Below, one piece after another: positions 23,236-32,248 of a DNA stretch of 64,000 bases. Numbering within the stretch: the stretch's first letter is position 1; each line of letters begins with the position of its first letter. Origin of the DNA: JABMMZ01 sp044341025 (lineage in GTDB: Bacteria; Bacteroidota; Bacteroidia; NS11-12g; UBA955). The stretch is taken from the NCBI GenBank assembly GCA_044341025.1, contig JBIISM010000009.1, positions 1-64,000 of the forward strand, given 5' to 3'. The translations under genes and the position numbers were made by a program. The notes beneath the pieces were generated by a model. That model was not told the DNA's origin. It saw nothing but the letters and a program-made list of their open reading frames with translations, and searched no databases.

Positions 23236-24651
23236 ATGATTCGTAAATTAATATTACCTAGCTTTTTGTTTGTTTGCTTTTTACTTAATGGACAAGTTAA
23301 CACATTTAGTTTAAAGCAATGCATAGAGTATGCATGGATGAATAATTTAGAGGTAAGGCAATTTGTTTTAAACAGCGAATCTTCCAGCATAGACCTTAAG
23401 CAAAGTAAATCAAATATTTTACCAAGTTTATCTGCAGGTGCCGGACAAAACTATCAGTTTGGTAGAAGCATTGACCGATTTACCAATCAATTTAGCAACC
23501 AGACCATACGCTCCAATAACTTCAGTTTGAATGCCAATTTACTTTTGTTTGGAGGGTTTCAAACGCAAAACAATATCAAGCTTGCCAATGCAACGCAAAA
23601 GGCAGCGCAAGAGAATATTTATAACATTAAGAACCAAATTGCATTGAATGTAGCCAATGCTTTTTTACAGGCTATACAATCTGAGGAAAATATTAAAAAT
23701 TTGAACTTTCAAGTTGAAACCACAAAACAGCGTGTCATTAAAGCTCAGAAAATGGTAGATGCTGGAACTGCAGATCTAAGCAGTCTTTTAAGCTTAAAGG
23801 CACAATTGGCAAATGAGCAGTACAATGTGGTAACGGCAATAAATGCTAAGAATGCATCGATGTTGAATTTAAAAACATTGTTGCAAATGGGCAATGATAA
23901 AGATTTGAATTTAAGTATGCCAGTGGTCTCTATGGACATTATTTCAAATGCATTTTCGGTAAATGAATTGTATCAAATTGCCGTAGAAAATATGCCTCAA
24001 ATAAAGTCTGCAATACTGCAGAATGAGGCGGCCAAATACCAAACCCGCACCACACAAGGCAGCATGTTTCCAACAATAGCGTTGTTTGGCTCCTTAAGCA
24101 CCGTGTATTCTCAAAGTGCTCAAATATACAGCAACCCTACAATTATTGGAACCCAGGTAATCGGTTATACGCAAACCAACAATGAATTGGTGGTTCAGCC
24201 AACCTATTCTTATCAAAAAAGCACTAAGGCTTTTAATCAACAGCTTACTGATAACTTAGGGCAAGGTGCAGGCATTAGTTTGAGTTGGAATATTTTCAAT
24301 GCTTTTCAAGTTCAGAATCAAATTCAGAAAGCAAAAATTAATGAAGCTTTAAGCGACCTAAATTTGCTTAAAGTAAAGAACAATTTGCTGAATGAAATTA
24401 ATTCAGCCATGAACAGTTACAATGCTGCTAAAGCAAAACATGATGCTGCAATGAACAATGTTGAAGCACAGAAAATGAGTTTTGATTACATACAAAAGCG
24501 CTTTGATGCTGGTGTAACAAATTCATATGATTTTATTCAATCAAAGAACAATTTATTGCAATCACAATCCAATGAAATACAAGCCAGATATGAACTTGTT
24601 TTTCGCGGATTAATTTTAGAATTTTACAAAGGCAATCCAATCAATTTATAA
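23236..24651 (+). CDS. TolC-family outer-membrane efflux channel
   Basis: The start is the ATG at 23236 (MIRKLILPSFLFVCFLLNGQ), which gives a good signal peptide; the longer frame uses GTG. The 471-residue protein shows two related halves with long coiled-coil helices (for example NIKNLNFQVETTKQRVIKAQKMV and KAKHDAAMNNVEAQKMSFD) and barrel strands (NFSLNANLLLFGGF, GISLSWNIFNAF). These are typical of TolC-like channels that export drugs or peptides. It is followed 8 bp later by a periplasmic adaptor gene, so they work together. No ABC or RND pump gene follows. Confidence 0.92.
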   Translation: MIRKLILPSFLFVCFLLNGQVNTFSLKQCIEYAWMNNLEVRQFVLNSESSSIDLKQSKSNILPSLSAGAGQNYQFGRSIDRFTNQFSNQTIRSNNFSLNANLLLFGGFQTQNNIKLANATQKAAQENIYNIKNQIALNVANAFLQAIQSEENIKNLNFQVETTKQRVIKAQKMVDAGTADLSSLLSLKAQLANEQYNVVTAINAKNASMLNLKTLLQMGNDKDLNLSMPVVSMDIISNAFSVNELYQIAVENMPQIKSAILQNEAAKYQTRTTQGSMFPTIALFGSLSTVYSQSAQIYSNPTIIGTQVIGYTQTNNELVVQPTYSYQKSTKAFNQQLTDNLGQGAGISLSWNIFNAFQVQNQIQKAKINEALSDLNLLKVKNNLLNEINSAMNSYNAAKAKHDAAMNNVEAQKMSFDYIQKRFDAGVTNSYDFIQSKNNLLQSQSNEIQARYELVFRGLILEFYKGNPINL

Positions 24652-24659
24652 GCGCTTAC

Positions 24660-25937
24660 ATGTCAACCAAAAAAATCATCATCATCCTGTCTTCAGTTGC
24701 AGTTTTATTAATTCTTGTGGCCGTTTTCACAAAAAAAGACAATAAGGGAATTAAAGTAGCTACAGAAAAAGCCGAGTTAAGAAGTATAACCGAAGAGGTA
24801 ACGGCTAGCGGTACTATTTATCCAGAAAATGAAGTAAAGATAAGCCCAGATGTATCGGGAGAAATTATTGACTTGTATGTGAGGGAAGGCGATACGGTAA
24901 AACGCGGTCAATTGTTGGTGAGAATCAACCCTGATATTTATCAAACCCAATTGGAGCAAGCAAAAGCAGGCTTAAACAATGCAAAAGCATCGTCTGCCAA
25001 TATCCAAGCCCAGTTAACACGAACCAAAGCGAATGTTGAACTTCAAAGGAAGAACTTTGAAATGCAAAAGAAGTTGTTTAACGACAAAGTAATCAGTCAA
25101 CAAGAATACAATACTGCCGAAGCACAATACGAAATGTCTAGAGCAGAACTTCAAGCTGCAGAAAAGCAAACCTTGGCTTCGCAATACAATACCGAATCGG
25201 TAGAGGCAAGTGTTAGCCAAGCAGGCAAAACGTATAACCGTACCAGTGTTGTAGCGCCAACGGACGGTGTTATTACTGGTTTGGTTTCAAAGAAAGGTGA
25301 ACGTGTTGTTGGAACTGCTCAAATGGCCGGCACTGAAATGATGCGTATTTCTGATTTAAGCAGAATGGAGGTAAGAGTAGATGTAAACGAAAATGACATT
25401 GTGCGCATTGATGTTGGAGACTCAGCCGGAATTGAAGTAGATGCTTATTTAGGTAAAACATTTAAAGGCATAGTTACCCAGGTTGCCAATAGCGCTAAAA
25501 GCTCGACAGCAATGAGTACGGATCAGGTTACCAAATATGAGGTGAAGATTTTAATATTGCGCTCATCATACGAAGCGATGATGAATGAGAACAATGGTAA
25601 AATGCCATTCAGACCAGGCATGAGCTCAACGGTGCATGTATACACCAAACAAGAACTTAATGTTTTGGCGGTTCCAGTTTCTTCAATAACCATGAAGGAA
25701 AAGAAAGACAAACCAGAAGAGAAAGAAGAAGTGGTTTTTATTGTCGAAAATGGAAAAGCCGTTCAGAAGGCAATTAAAACGGGCATTCAAGACACCAAGT
25801 ACATCAAAATAACCGAAGGAATTAAACCTGGTGTGATGGTAATTACAGCGCCATACGAAGCCATAAATCTAAAGATTAAGGATGGTATAGCCGTTAAAGT
25901 AGTTGACAAAGAAATTCTTTACGAAGAAAAAAATTAG
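24660..25937 (+). CDS. Periplasmic adaptor (membrane fusion protein)
   Basis: The 425-residue protein has one N-terminal membrane helix (IIIILSSVAVLLILVAVF). A barrel-sandwich half-motif follows (VTASGTIYPENEVKISPDVSGEI, VREGDTVKRGQLLVRI), then a long coiled coil (about residues 105-180), a second half-motif (VAPTDGVITGLVSKKGERVV) and C-terminal beta domains. This is the MacA/HlyD arrangement linking an inner-membrane pump to TolC. The pump itself is missing downstream. A seven-A run lies just before the stop (25927-25933), and an alternative frame stays open to 26047. Confidence 0.92.
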   Translation: MSTKKIIIILSSVAVLLILVAVFTKKDNKGIKVATEKAELRSITEEVTASGTIYPENEVKISPDVSGEIIDLYVREGDTVKRGQLLVRINPDIYQTQLEQAKAGLNNAKASSANIQAQLTRTKANVELQRKNFEMQKKLFNDKVISQQEYNTAEAQYEMSRAELQAAEKQTLASQYNTESVEASVSQAGKTYNRTSVVAPTDGVITGLVSKKGERVVGTAQMAGTEMMRISDLSRMEVRVDVNENDIVRIDVGDSAGIEVDAYLGKTFKGIVTQVANSAKSSTAMSTDQVTKYEVKILILRSSYEAMMNENNGKMPFRPGMSSTVHVYTKQELNVLAVPVSSITMKEKKDKPEEKEEVVFIVENGKAVQKAIKTGIQDTKYIKITEGIKPGVMVITAPYEAINLKIKDGIAVKVVDKEILYEEKN

Positions 25938-26060
25938 ACAATACCAATGGTCAAGTTTTGGTGGCTGCCGAACATTTAAATCCGGGGTCGTGCTTTGTTA
26001 AAAATGAATACCATAGTGTTTTTTCCAATGGCCTCAAGATTACATGAAGTTTTAGCTAAA

Positions 26061-28469
26061 CTAGTTTTTAAGCAATAAGTTGAATAAATTAATGTTGCTT
26101 AAATTTGGACTTACCTTTTTTAGTTTGATGTAAATAAGAGAATTGTTGCTCAAATTAGAAGCAGAAATATCGCTTTTGTTGGCGTAATACAAGTTCCCTG
26201 AATAATCTGTAGCTACGATGCAAGAAACGTTGTTAGGGTCAAAGGAAATGTTGCCAATTTGAATTTTAAACACTGAATTGTAACGGCTGTCAATTAAAAA
26301 TAGATTTTTAACGTCTATTGGCAAACCGGTTTCATCGGTGTATTGGGCAATAATGTTGCTAGAGAAGCTTGGTGTTTTGTCCAATAAATATCCAAAAGTT
26401 CCGAGCTGGTGTATTTTAATTTCTGATATTTTATTGTCCTTTTGCAGGCCTTTAATTCTCTCGTTGCTGTAAGCTTTAAATTCCGAAAATCTTATTTTAT
26501 TTAAAGCATTAAATTCCAATTCTCTTTTGGCGCGAATATGCAAATAGTTTTTATAGGCTTTTGCAAATTTGCTGATTTGCTTTTTAAGTAATTTTTTATC
26601 ATCGGTATCTGTAATAAATGCTTGCAGACGCTTAAATCCATCAATTGTTTTAATGTTTATTTCACAGTATTCTTTGCCCTTGGTGTAATGGATCCGAACA
26701 TCAAAATATTTGGTGTTTTTAATATAAGTTTCGTTAAACTCCTTCTTGTTTTCAGCATTAACAATGGTGTTAAAATTAATGGCTTTGAACGCTTTTAATT
26801 CTGCAAAGATTTCTTGTTCGGTTTTGTCTAAGACTTTAAAGTATTGACGCTCTTTATTTCTAATTTTTGGGATTACTTTTTGGATTTTGATATAGGACTT
26901 GCCTTTTTTAATTTTAAGGCCTTTCAGATTGCCATTGCTGTTAAAGTCTTTGTTCCAGGTTCTGTCCAAATCGGTATAGAATGTTTGGCTTTTAAATACC
27001 AGCTGGCTGTTGTTTTCTTTATCACTTAAAAAAATATTGTGTCTGCCGAAAAAACGTTGTTTAAACGAACTGGTATCAAACTGGTAATAGGAATTGCATT
27101 GGTTGCTATTTTCGATTTTGTAGAAATCGATAGGTGTAAAGTTTGCTGCAAATACTTGGTTGTAGAAATTAAGATCTTGCCAAGTATTTGATTCGTAGTC
27201 GAAAAAATAGGTTAACGCACTATCGCTGTTTACTGGAAGATTCGCTTTAATTTGGTGTCCGTCTTTTAACTTTGCCGAACTTTTTTCGCAAGTTGCCTGG
27301 ATATTGAACAAAAATTGGTTGCAAAATTGACGGTCTCCATTTTTAAAATTTAAGCCGGCAAATAGGATGTCACTTGGACTGTTAATTTGAATTAATTTTA
27401 AATAAATAGGGACCGTAATATCCTCTCCTTTTTCATTGACAAAACTATTAGCTGCCACACTTAGTTTGAGGCCAGAGTTGGAATAGATTAGGCTGTTGGT
27501 GGAAGGATTAATGGTAAAGTATTCTGTGTTAGGCGAAATTTTAGGATAGGGTTTGTTAAATTCTGGACTATTGCCAAAATCAGGAACAAACTCTTTAGCA
27601 AAAGGAATATTGCCGGTTTCCTGTTTGTCGTTTTCATTTTCGCCAAATTGCTGAGGAATAATTTCTCCTTTGTATAAATTTTGAAGGTATTCAATTTCGA
27701 AATCAATGAGCTTTCCATTGTTAGAAAAATAGGATATCGAAATTGCATTGATGTTGTCTGAATTGATGTTAAAAAGTATGCTAAGTTTCTCTTCCGACAA
27801 ATCCTCTATCCCTTTGTTTGTAAATACGGAAAGGTTGTCGTATAAATTGAGGCGACTTAGGGTTTTAAATCGAATGATATTGGCAGGCAAATCGGTGATT
27901 CTATCAATACTTAAACCCAGGGTTTGCATAGTGGTTTGGTTTTGAATGAAATCTGGAATTTGCACCAAATCTTTTGGCAAAAAATCACCGATGATGTGCA
28001 GTTCTTTTAAAATTGGAAGACTCTTTAGTGCGCTTAGGTTCTCAGGTTTCCCAAGAATATAGATGTACAGTGTTTCAAGATTTTTAATCTTGCTTATGTA
28101 TTTTAGGGCATCAAGTTTTTCTTCATTAATACTGATGTGTAAGATTTCAATTCCTGAGCACGAATCAAAGGTGTTGGCATTAAACTCTCCGTGGTAATCG
28201 ATTAAATTGAGCTCTTTTATGATTTCTCCTACACCTGTTTTGGTAAAGATCTCGTTTAATTTAGCGGTTTGGTTAATTTTTAAAGCCTCAATGAAATTAT
28301 AATCACTAGGGCTTTGAATAAATTGATCTATTGCCTTTGGCGAGCTTAGTTCAAGATGGTCGAAGCGGTAAGTTTTAACGTCTTTTAAATTAAAGTAGTC
28401 ATTGCTTTGCGCAAAGGATAAGATGCTTTTGCAAATTAAAAGTAATACAACACTTAGTTTTTTAATCAT
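26061..28469 (-). CDS. Secreted leucine-rich-repeat protein with ZU5-like domain
   Basis: The 802-residue protein has a signal peptide ending at about residue 20 (ICKSILSFAQ). Residues about 40-240 form degenerate leucine-rich repeats (IEILHISINEEKLDALKYI, LETLYIYILGKPENLSALK, LKELHIIGD). Around residue 330 a segment (SGLKLSVAANSFVNEKGEDI, then VPIYLKLI) resembles ZU5-like domains found in cell-surface proteins of this phylum. The C-terminal part is Lys/Tyr-rich and unassigned. It is probably an outer-membrane or extracellular protein. It overlaps the yigZ gene by four bases (ATGA), so the two are co-translated. Confidence 0.72.
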   Translation of the reverse strand: MIKKLSVVLLLICKSILSFAQSNDYFNLKDVKTYRFDHLELSSPKAIDQFIQSPSDYNFIEALKINQTAKLNEIFTKTGVGEIIKELNLIDYHGEFNANTFDSCSGIEILHISINEEKLDALKYISKIKNLETLYIYILGKPENLSALKSLPILKELHIIGDFLPKDLVQIPDFIQNQTTMQTLGLSIDRITDLPANIIRFKTLSRLNLYDNLSVFTNKGIEDLSEEKLSILFNINSDNINAISISYFSNNGKLIDFEIEYLQNLYKGEIIPQQFGENENDKQETGNIPFAKEFVPDFGNSPEFNKPYPKISPNTEYFTINPSTNSLIYSNSGLKLSVAANSFVNEKGEDITVPIYLKLIQINSPSDILFAGLNFKNGDRQFCNQFLFNIQATCEKSSAKLKDGHQIKANLPVNSDSALTYFFDYESNTWQDLNFYNQVFAANFTPIDFYKIENSNQCNSYYQFDTSSFKQRFFGRHNIFLSDKENNSQLVFKSQTFYTDLDRTWNKDFNSNGNLKGLKIKKGKSYIKIQKVIPKIRNKERQYFKVLDKTEQEIFAELKAFKAINFNTIVNAENKKEFNETYIKNTKYFDVRIHYTKGKEYCEINIKTIDGFKRLQAFITDTDDKKLLKKQISKFAKAYKNYLHIRAKRELEFNALNKIRFSEFKAYSNERIKGLQKDNKISEIKIHQLGTFGYLLDKTPSFSSNIIAQYTDETGLPIDVKNLFLIDSRYNSVFKIQIGNISFDPNNVSCIVATDYSGNLYYANKSDISASNLSNNSLIYIKLKKVSPNLSNINLFNLLLKN

Positions 28470-29080
28470 TCTATGCCTTTATATTCAATGTTTATTTGGT
28501 AATTGAGGGATAAATGGGTTTTAAATTCACCCGCTTTATGCAAAGGTATTTTAATTTCAGCAGAAAAACATGATTGTTCAGCCATTACAGATAATGAAGC
28601 TTGGAATTGTTTACATGATTTAAACACTTCATTTTCCATTCCAAATGGGCAGCTTACTGTGTATTTTTCTAATATTGGATATTCAGTAATTGACGACTGC
28701 GCAAGACATTCTGCTGCAGTATTTCCGTATGCTTCAATTAGACCTGGAACACCCAACATAGTGCCACCAAAGTAACGAACAACAACAACTAAGATATTGC
28801 ATAAGTCAAGTTTTTGAATCTGCCTTAATATCGGTTTTCCTGCAGTGTTAGATGGCTCCCCATCGTCGTTGGCTCTAAAATTTTGTTTGTCGTGGCCTAA
28901 TATCCAAGCAAAACAATGGTGGCTTGCATCAGGGTATTTTTCTTTAAGTCCATTCAAATGAATTTTAATTTCTGCTTCATTTTTTACCGGCCAGGCGTAG
29001 GCAAAAAACTTACTGCCCTTTGCCTTGTACAAACATTCACACGAAGAATCAATCATTTTATAGGTGCTCGAAAACAACAT
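28466..29080 (-). CDS. yigZ: YigZ/IMPACT family protein
   Basis: The 204-residue protein has the UPF0029 N-terminal domain with SHHCFAWILG, DDGEPSNTAGKPIL and VVVVRYFGGTMLGVPGLIEAYG, followed by the ferredoxin-like C-terminal domain. Bacterial YigZ proteins are conserved relatives of the eukaryotic translation regulator IMPACT; their molecular role is still unclear. The start codon follows the end of the EamA transporter gene with a one-base overlap at 29080. The cluster ribD, EamA, yigZ and the LRR gene runs with overlaps throughout, so a single operon is likely. Confidence 0.9.
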   Translation of the reverse strand: MLFSSTYKMIDSSCECLYKAKGSKFFAYAWPVKNEAEIKIHLNGLKEKYPDASHHCFAWILGHDKQNFRANDDGEPSNTAGKPILRQIQKLDLCNILVVVVRYFGGTMLGVPGLIEAYGNTAAECLAQSSITEYPILEKYTVSCPFGMENEVFKSCKQFQASLSVMAEQSCFSAEIKIPLHKAGEFKTHLSLNYQINIEYKGIE

Positions 29081-29925
29081 TAAGCAAAGAGAATTAAATA
29101 AATGGATACGATAGAAATTCCGATTCCCAAGAATTTGTATAGATTGATTTTTTCGGAAAAAAATAGCCAGGCTAAAATGAAAGACAGCAACATGACCAAT
29201 GAATTATTGACCAAATAAAATTGACCAGAACTTAAGAAGCCTGAGCCTAAAGCCAAGAGCATAAAATGCACAGAAAAATAATTTGGAATCCCAAGTATTA
29301 TGCCATGCGATAGGCTTTTATATTCTTTGGTTAGATTCACTTTTGTAGCGATAGAGAATACAATTGAGGTTATTAAGGCCATTGAGAAAACCAGGATGAT
29401 AACACTTGATGGAGACGACCCATTAAGATTCTTTTGTAAGATATTTAATGAGGTGTCAATAATGCCAGATCCAATAAAAATAATTAAAGGTATAAATAAA
29501 GTTTTTAAAGACCATTTTTCACCTTTTTTATAGGTCATCAAAACAACTGCAGGTATAGATAGCAACAATGCAATTATTCTTAATACTCCAAATGCTTCGT
29601 GCAGAACAATTGCGCCAAAAGTAACTGGAATCATTAATGACAATTTTGAAGCGGCACTGCTAATACCAATCCCTATTTTTGAGGAGGAATAGGCCATTGC
29701 ATAAAATATGGCAAAAAATAAAATGCCTAGCCCTAAGCAAGATAAAATGATCTTGCTGTTTAAATGCTCAAAATTCAGACCTTGGTTCATTATTATCCCT
29801 GTAACAATGCAGGCTATGTAGTTCCCGGCAATGGCAGGAAGGGTAACGATTTTCTTAAGGTCAAACCATTTAAAAAACAAGAATAGACTTGAAGATAAGA
29901 CAACCGATAGCAGTAAATAAATCAT
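29080..29925 (-). CDS. EamA/DMT-family transporter
   Basis: The 281-residue protein is built of about ten hydrophobic helices in two repeats, as in the drug/metabolite transporter superfamily. Motif-like stretches include FFAIFYAMAYSSSKIGIGIS near the first EamA repeat and LVNNSLVMLLSFILAWLFFSE near the second. It sits in the inner membrane and exports or imports a small metabolite that cannot be named. It overlaps ribD by four bases and yigZ by one base. The ribD neighbourhood would allow a flavin-related substrate, but that is only a guess. Confidence 0.85.
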   Translation of the reverse strand: MIYLLLSVVLSSSLFLFFKWFDLKKIVTLPAIAGNYIACIVTGIIMNQGLNFEHLNSKIILSCLGLGILFFAIFYAMAYSSSKIGIGISSAASKLSLMIPVTFGAIVLHEAFGVLRIIALLLSIPAVVLMTYKKGEKWSLKTLFIPLIIFIGSGIIDTSLNILQKNLNGSSPSSVIILVFSMALITSIVFSIATKVNLTKEYKSLSHGIILGIPNYFSVHFMLLALGSGFLSSGQFYLVNNSLVMLLSFILAWLFFSEKINLYKFLGIGISIVSIYLILFA

Positions 29926-30941
29926 TCGTAGATTGTTAAATAATCATCTATTAAATCTTCTGAGCTAGAGGCTACAAAATCGATCTTTGGAGCTACTATT
30001 CCGTTGTTTAATATACGTTTTTTTGATTTTAAAATTCTAATTTCATCGTATAGGTTTGCATCGATAAAACTGTTTAATAACATAGAGCCACCTTCAATTA
30101 CCACACTGGATATTTTGCATAGGTACAAAGCCTCCATTAGTGTTTCAACCTTGCAATCCGGTATTTTGATGTATTCAATTCCATGGCTAATTTCATTTTT
30201 AATCCCATTTAAAACAATGGTTCTTTGGCTTTGATCGTAAAATTTTAAATGGTTATTTTCAGACTTGAGTTCAAAGTCAACAGCGATTCTTGTTGGATTT
30301 TTACCTGGCCAAAGTCTGGTGTTTAATTGAGGATTGTCTTGAATCAGGGTATTGGTTCCAACTAAAAATGCATCTTCTTCACTGCGCCATTTATGCAAAC
30401 GTGTTTGAGCGGCTATTCCACTAATTTGTTTAATTGCCTCAGAGCCCATAAATCCATCAGAGGATTCTGCCCATTTTAAAATTATATAGGGTCTTTTATT
30501 GTTGATATACGTAAAAAATCGTTTGTTTAATTTTTTGCACTCATTTTCGAGAATACCAAATTTAACCTCTATCCCTGATTTTTTTAATTTTTCTATGCCT
30601 TGTCCAGCAACAAGTGGATTGGGGTCTAAACTTCCAATCACAACTTTTTTGATTCCATATTGAATTAATAAGTCGGCACAAGGAGGTGTTTTACCAAAAT
30701 GAGAACAAGGTTCAAGGGAAACATAGGCAATAGAATTTTTTAGCAAACCAGGCTCTTTAACACTGTTTATAGCATTTACTTCTGCATGAGGACCTCCGTA
30801 AACGCTGTGGTAACCAGAGCCAATAATTTCACCATTCTGCACGATGATGCAACCCACCATTGGATTTGGCGACACATGTCCAAATCCTTTTTCAGCCAAG
30901 GCAAGGCATTGAGAAATATATTTTTCGTCTTGATTTGTTAT
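29922..30941 (-). CDS. ribD: Riboflavin biosynthesis protein RibD
   Basis: RibD deaminates and then reduces the pyrimidine intermediate of riboflavin synthesis. The deaminase domain has HAEVNAI and PCSHFGKTPPC as zinc ligands and SPNPMVGCII. The reductase domain has LKWAESSDGF and VIEGGSMLLNSFI. The conserved N-terminus DEKYISQCLALAEKG is encoded in frame, but no ATG, GTG or TTG precedes it before the TAA at 30951-30953. The only candidates are ATA (30941-30939, used here) or ATT. A TTG at 30899 would remove the first helix. The gene is divergent from prmC, with 29 bp between. Confidence 0.9.
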   Translation of the reverse strand: MTNQDEKYISQCLALAEKGFGHVSPNPMVGCIIVQNGEIIGSGYHSVYGGPHAEVNAINSVKEPGLLKNSIAYVSLEPCSHFGKTPPCADLLIQYGIKKVVIGSLDPNPLVAGQGIEKLKKSGIEVKFGILENECKKLNKRFFTYINNKRPYIILKWAESSDGFMGSEAIKQISGIAAQTRLHKWRSEEDAFLVGTNTLIQDNPQLNTRLWPGKNPTRIAVDFELKSENNHLKFYDQSQRTIVLNGIKNEISHGIEYIKIPDCKVETLMEALYLCKISSVVIEGGSMLLNSFIDANLYDEIRILKSKKRILNNGIVAPKIDFVASSSEDLIDDYLTIYE

Positions 30942-30970
30942 TCTGCGAAATTACTTAAAACTTTGCATAC

Positions 30971-31807
30971 ATGATAACATTGAGGGAAGCCTATCAAAAT
31001 TCAAAAGAAACACTCTCTCGTGTTTATGATCAATCTGAAGCAAGCGCGGCATTAAAATTCTTATTTGAGCATCAATTTTCTTTAACAAATAAGGATTTTC
31101 TCATGAAAGGCGAAGAACCCTTTGATCAGGAGCAAGCGTTGGAACTCATATTGAACCGTTTGCTGCTGCATGAACCAATTCAGCATATTCTAGGATATGA
31201 GTTTTTCTCGGGTTTAAAAGTAGCAGTCAGTTCTGATGTGTTAATTCCCAGACCTGAAACTGAAGAGCTTTTGCAATGGGTCATTGAAGAGGAAAAAGAT
31301 TCCATTAAAGTAATTGCTGATTTTTGTACCGGAAGTGGTTGTTTGGCTTTGGCTTTGAGAAAGCACTTTCCAAATGCAAGGGTAATAGCAACAGATATTT
31401 CTGAAAAGGCCATAGAATTGGCTAAAAAAAGTGAGCTTATGAATTTTGGTTCAAGTCATATTGAATGGAACATTCATGATTTGTTGACCCAAGATTATTT
31501 ATTGGACCGTCCTGATGTCATTGTTTGTAATCCGCCCTATATAAAAGTTGAAGAAAAGGATATTATGGATGTTAACGTTTTAGATTTCGAGCCACATTTA
31601 GCCTTGTTTGTGTACGATTCAGACCCTTTATTGTTTTATAAAATTGTTATAGAATTGTTTCTAATTGGAGATATGCCAAATATCTATTTCGAATTAAATC
31701 CTTTGACTGCCGACGACTTGGGTCTATGGTGCGCCGAAAAAGGGCTGAATTGTCAATTTAGAGTCGATCTAAGCGGCAAAAAACGTTTTGCAGGTATTAG
31801 TAAATAA
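30971..31807 (+). CDS. prmC: PrmC, release factor glutamine methyltransferase
   Basis: PrmC methylates the Gln of the GGQ motif in release factors RF1 and RF2 to speed peptide release; the RF1 gene prfA is at 58828-59901. The 278-residue protein has an N-terminal helical domain (about 1-85), an SAM-binding motif VIADFCTGSGCLALAL and the catalytic NPPY at residues 187-190 (VIVCNPPYI). An AAACTTTG box (a near match to TAnnTTTG) ends at 30965, five bases before the ATG, so the leader should be very short. It is divergent from ribD. Confidence 0.95.
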   Translation: MITLREAYQNSKETLSRVYDQSEASAALKFLFEHQFSLTNKDFLMKGEEPFDQEQALELILNRLLLHEPIQHILGYEFFSGLKVAVSSDVLIPRPETEELLQWVIEEEKDSIKVIADFCTGSGCLALALRKHFPNARVIATDISEKAIELAKKSELMNFGSSHIEWNIHDLLTQDYLLDRPDVIVCNPPYIKVEEKDIMDVNVLDFEPHLALFVYDSDPLLFYKIVIELFLIGDMPNIYFELNPLTADDLGLWCAEKGLNCQFRVDLSGKKRFAGISK

Positions 31808-31820
31808 AAGTTTAATTTTG
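31787..31820 (+). promoter_or_regulatory. Promoter of the gene at 31828
   Basis: TTTG (31787-31790) and TAATTTTG (31813-31820) are 22 bp apart, inside the end of prmC. The -7 box ends seven bases before the ATG, so the mRNA leader is minimal. Confidence 0.5.
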
Positions 31821-31827
31821 CCCCCTC

Positions 31828-32247
31828 ATGCGTTTATTCAAGTTAAATAGGAACAAATCTGAAGCTCCAATGGTTGCAGCCTTTTCGATCTTTAGTATTG
31901 TTGTAAGTTTGGTTACTTTCCCTGCAATAATATGGTATAGCTTTTTGGTTTTTCCAATTATGGCAATTATCTATATGGTTTTACGAAAATTTAGATTGGG
32001 GTTTTTCAAACAAGAGTGCTTTTTAATATTAGATGGTGAGGGGCTTAGGTATTCTTTTACAGTCATTCAAAGACCTAGAATTCTAAAATGGGAGCAAGTC
32101 GATAAAGTAAATTATCAATTGTATGAGATCAACTTTAAATTAAAAGAGACGGGCGAAATCATTAGCATGCAAACCGGCTACTTAGAAAACGAAGCTGAAA
32201 TATCTGACTTAAAAGCTTACATTGAAACGCAATGCCAAATGATGTAA
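31828..32247 (+). CDS. Hypothetical membrane protein with PH-like domain
   Basis: The 139-residue protein starts with two membrane helices (about residues 16-50: VAAFSIFSIVVSLVTFPAI and FLVFPIMAIIYMVL). They are followed by a small beta-rich domain of about 70 residues (FLILDGEGLRYSFTVIQRPR, then ILKWEQVDKVNYQLYEINF) resembling bacterial PH-like domains on membrane proteins. No enzyme motif is seen. It lies 20 bp after prmC but has its own promoter-like sequence. Its stop codon is one base away from that of the convergent L,D-transpeptidase gene. Confidence 0.65.
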   Translation: MRLFKLNRNKSEAPMVAAFSIFSIVVSLVTFPAIIWYSFLVFPIMAIIYMVLRKFRLGFFKQECFLILDGEGLRYSFTVIQRPRILKWEQVDKVNYQLYEINFKLKETGEIISMQTGYLENEAEISDLKAYIETQCQMM

Positions 32248-32248
32248 T

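Noticed and set aside
26061..28469. T9SS sorting domain in the LRR protein
   Set aside because: The C-terminus lacks the YPNP and GxY motifs of Por sorting domains.
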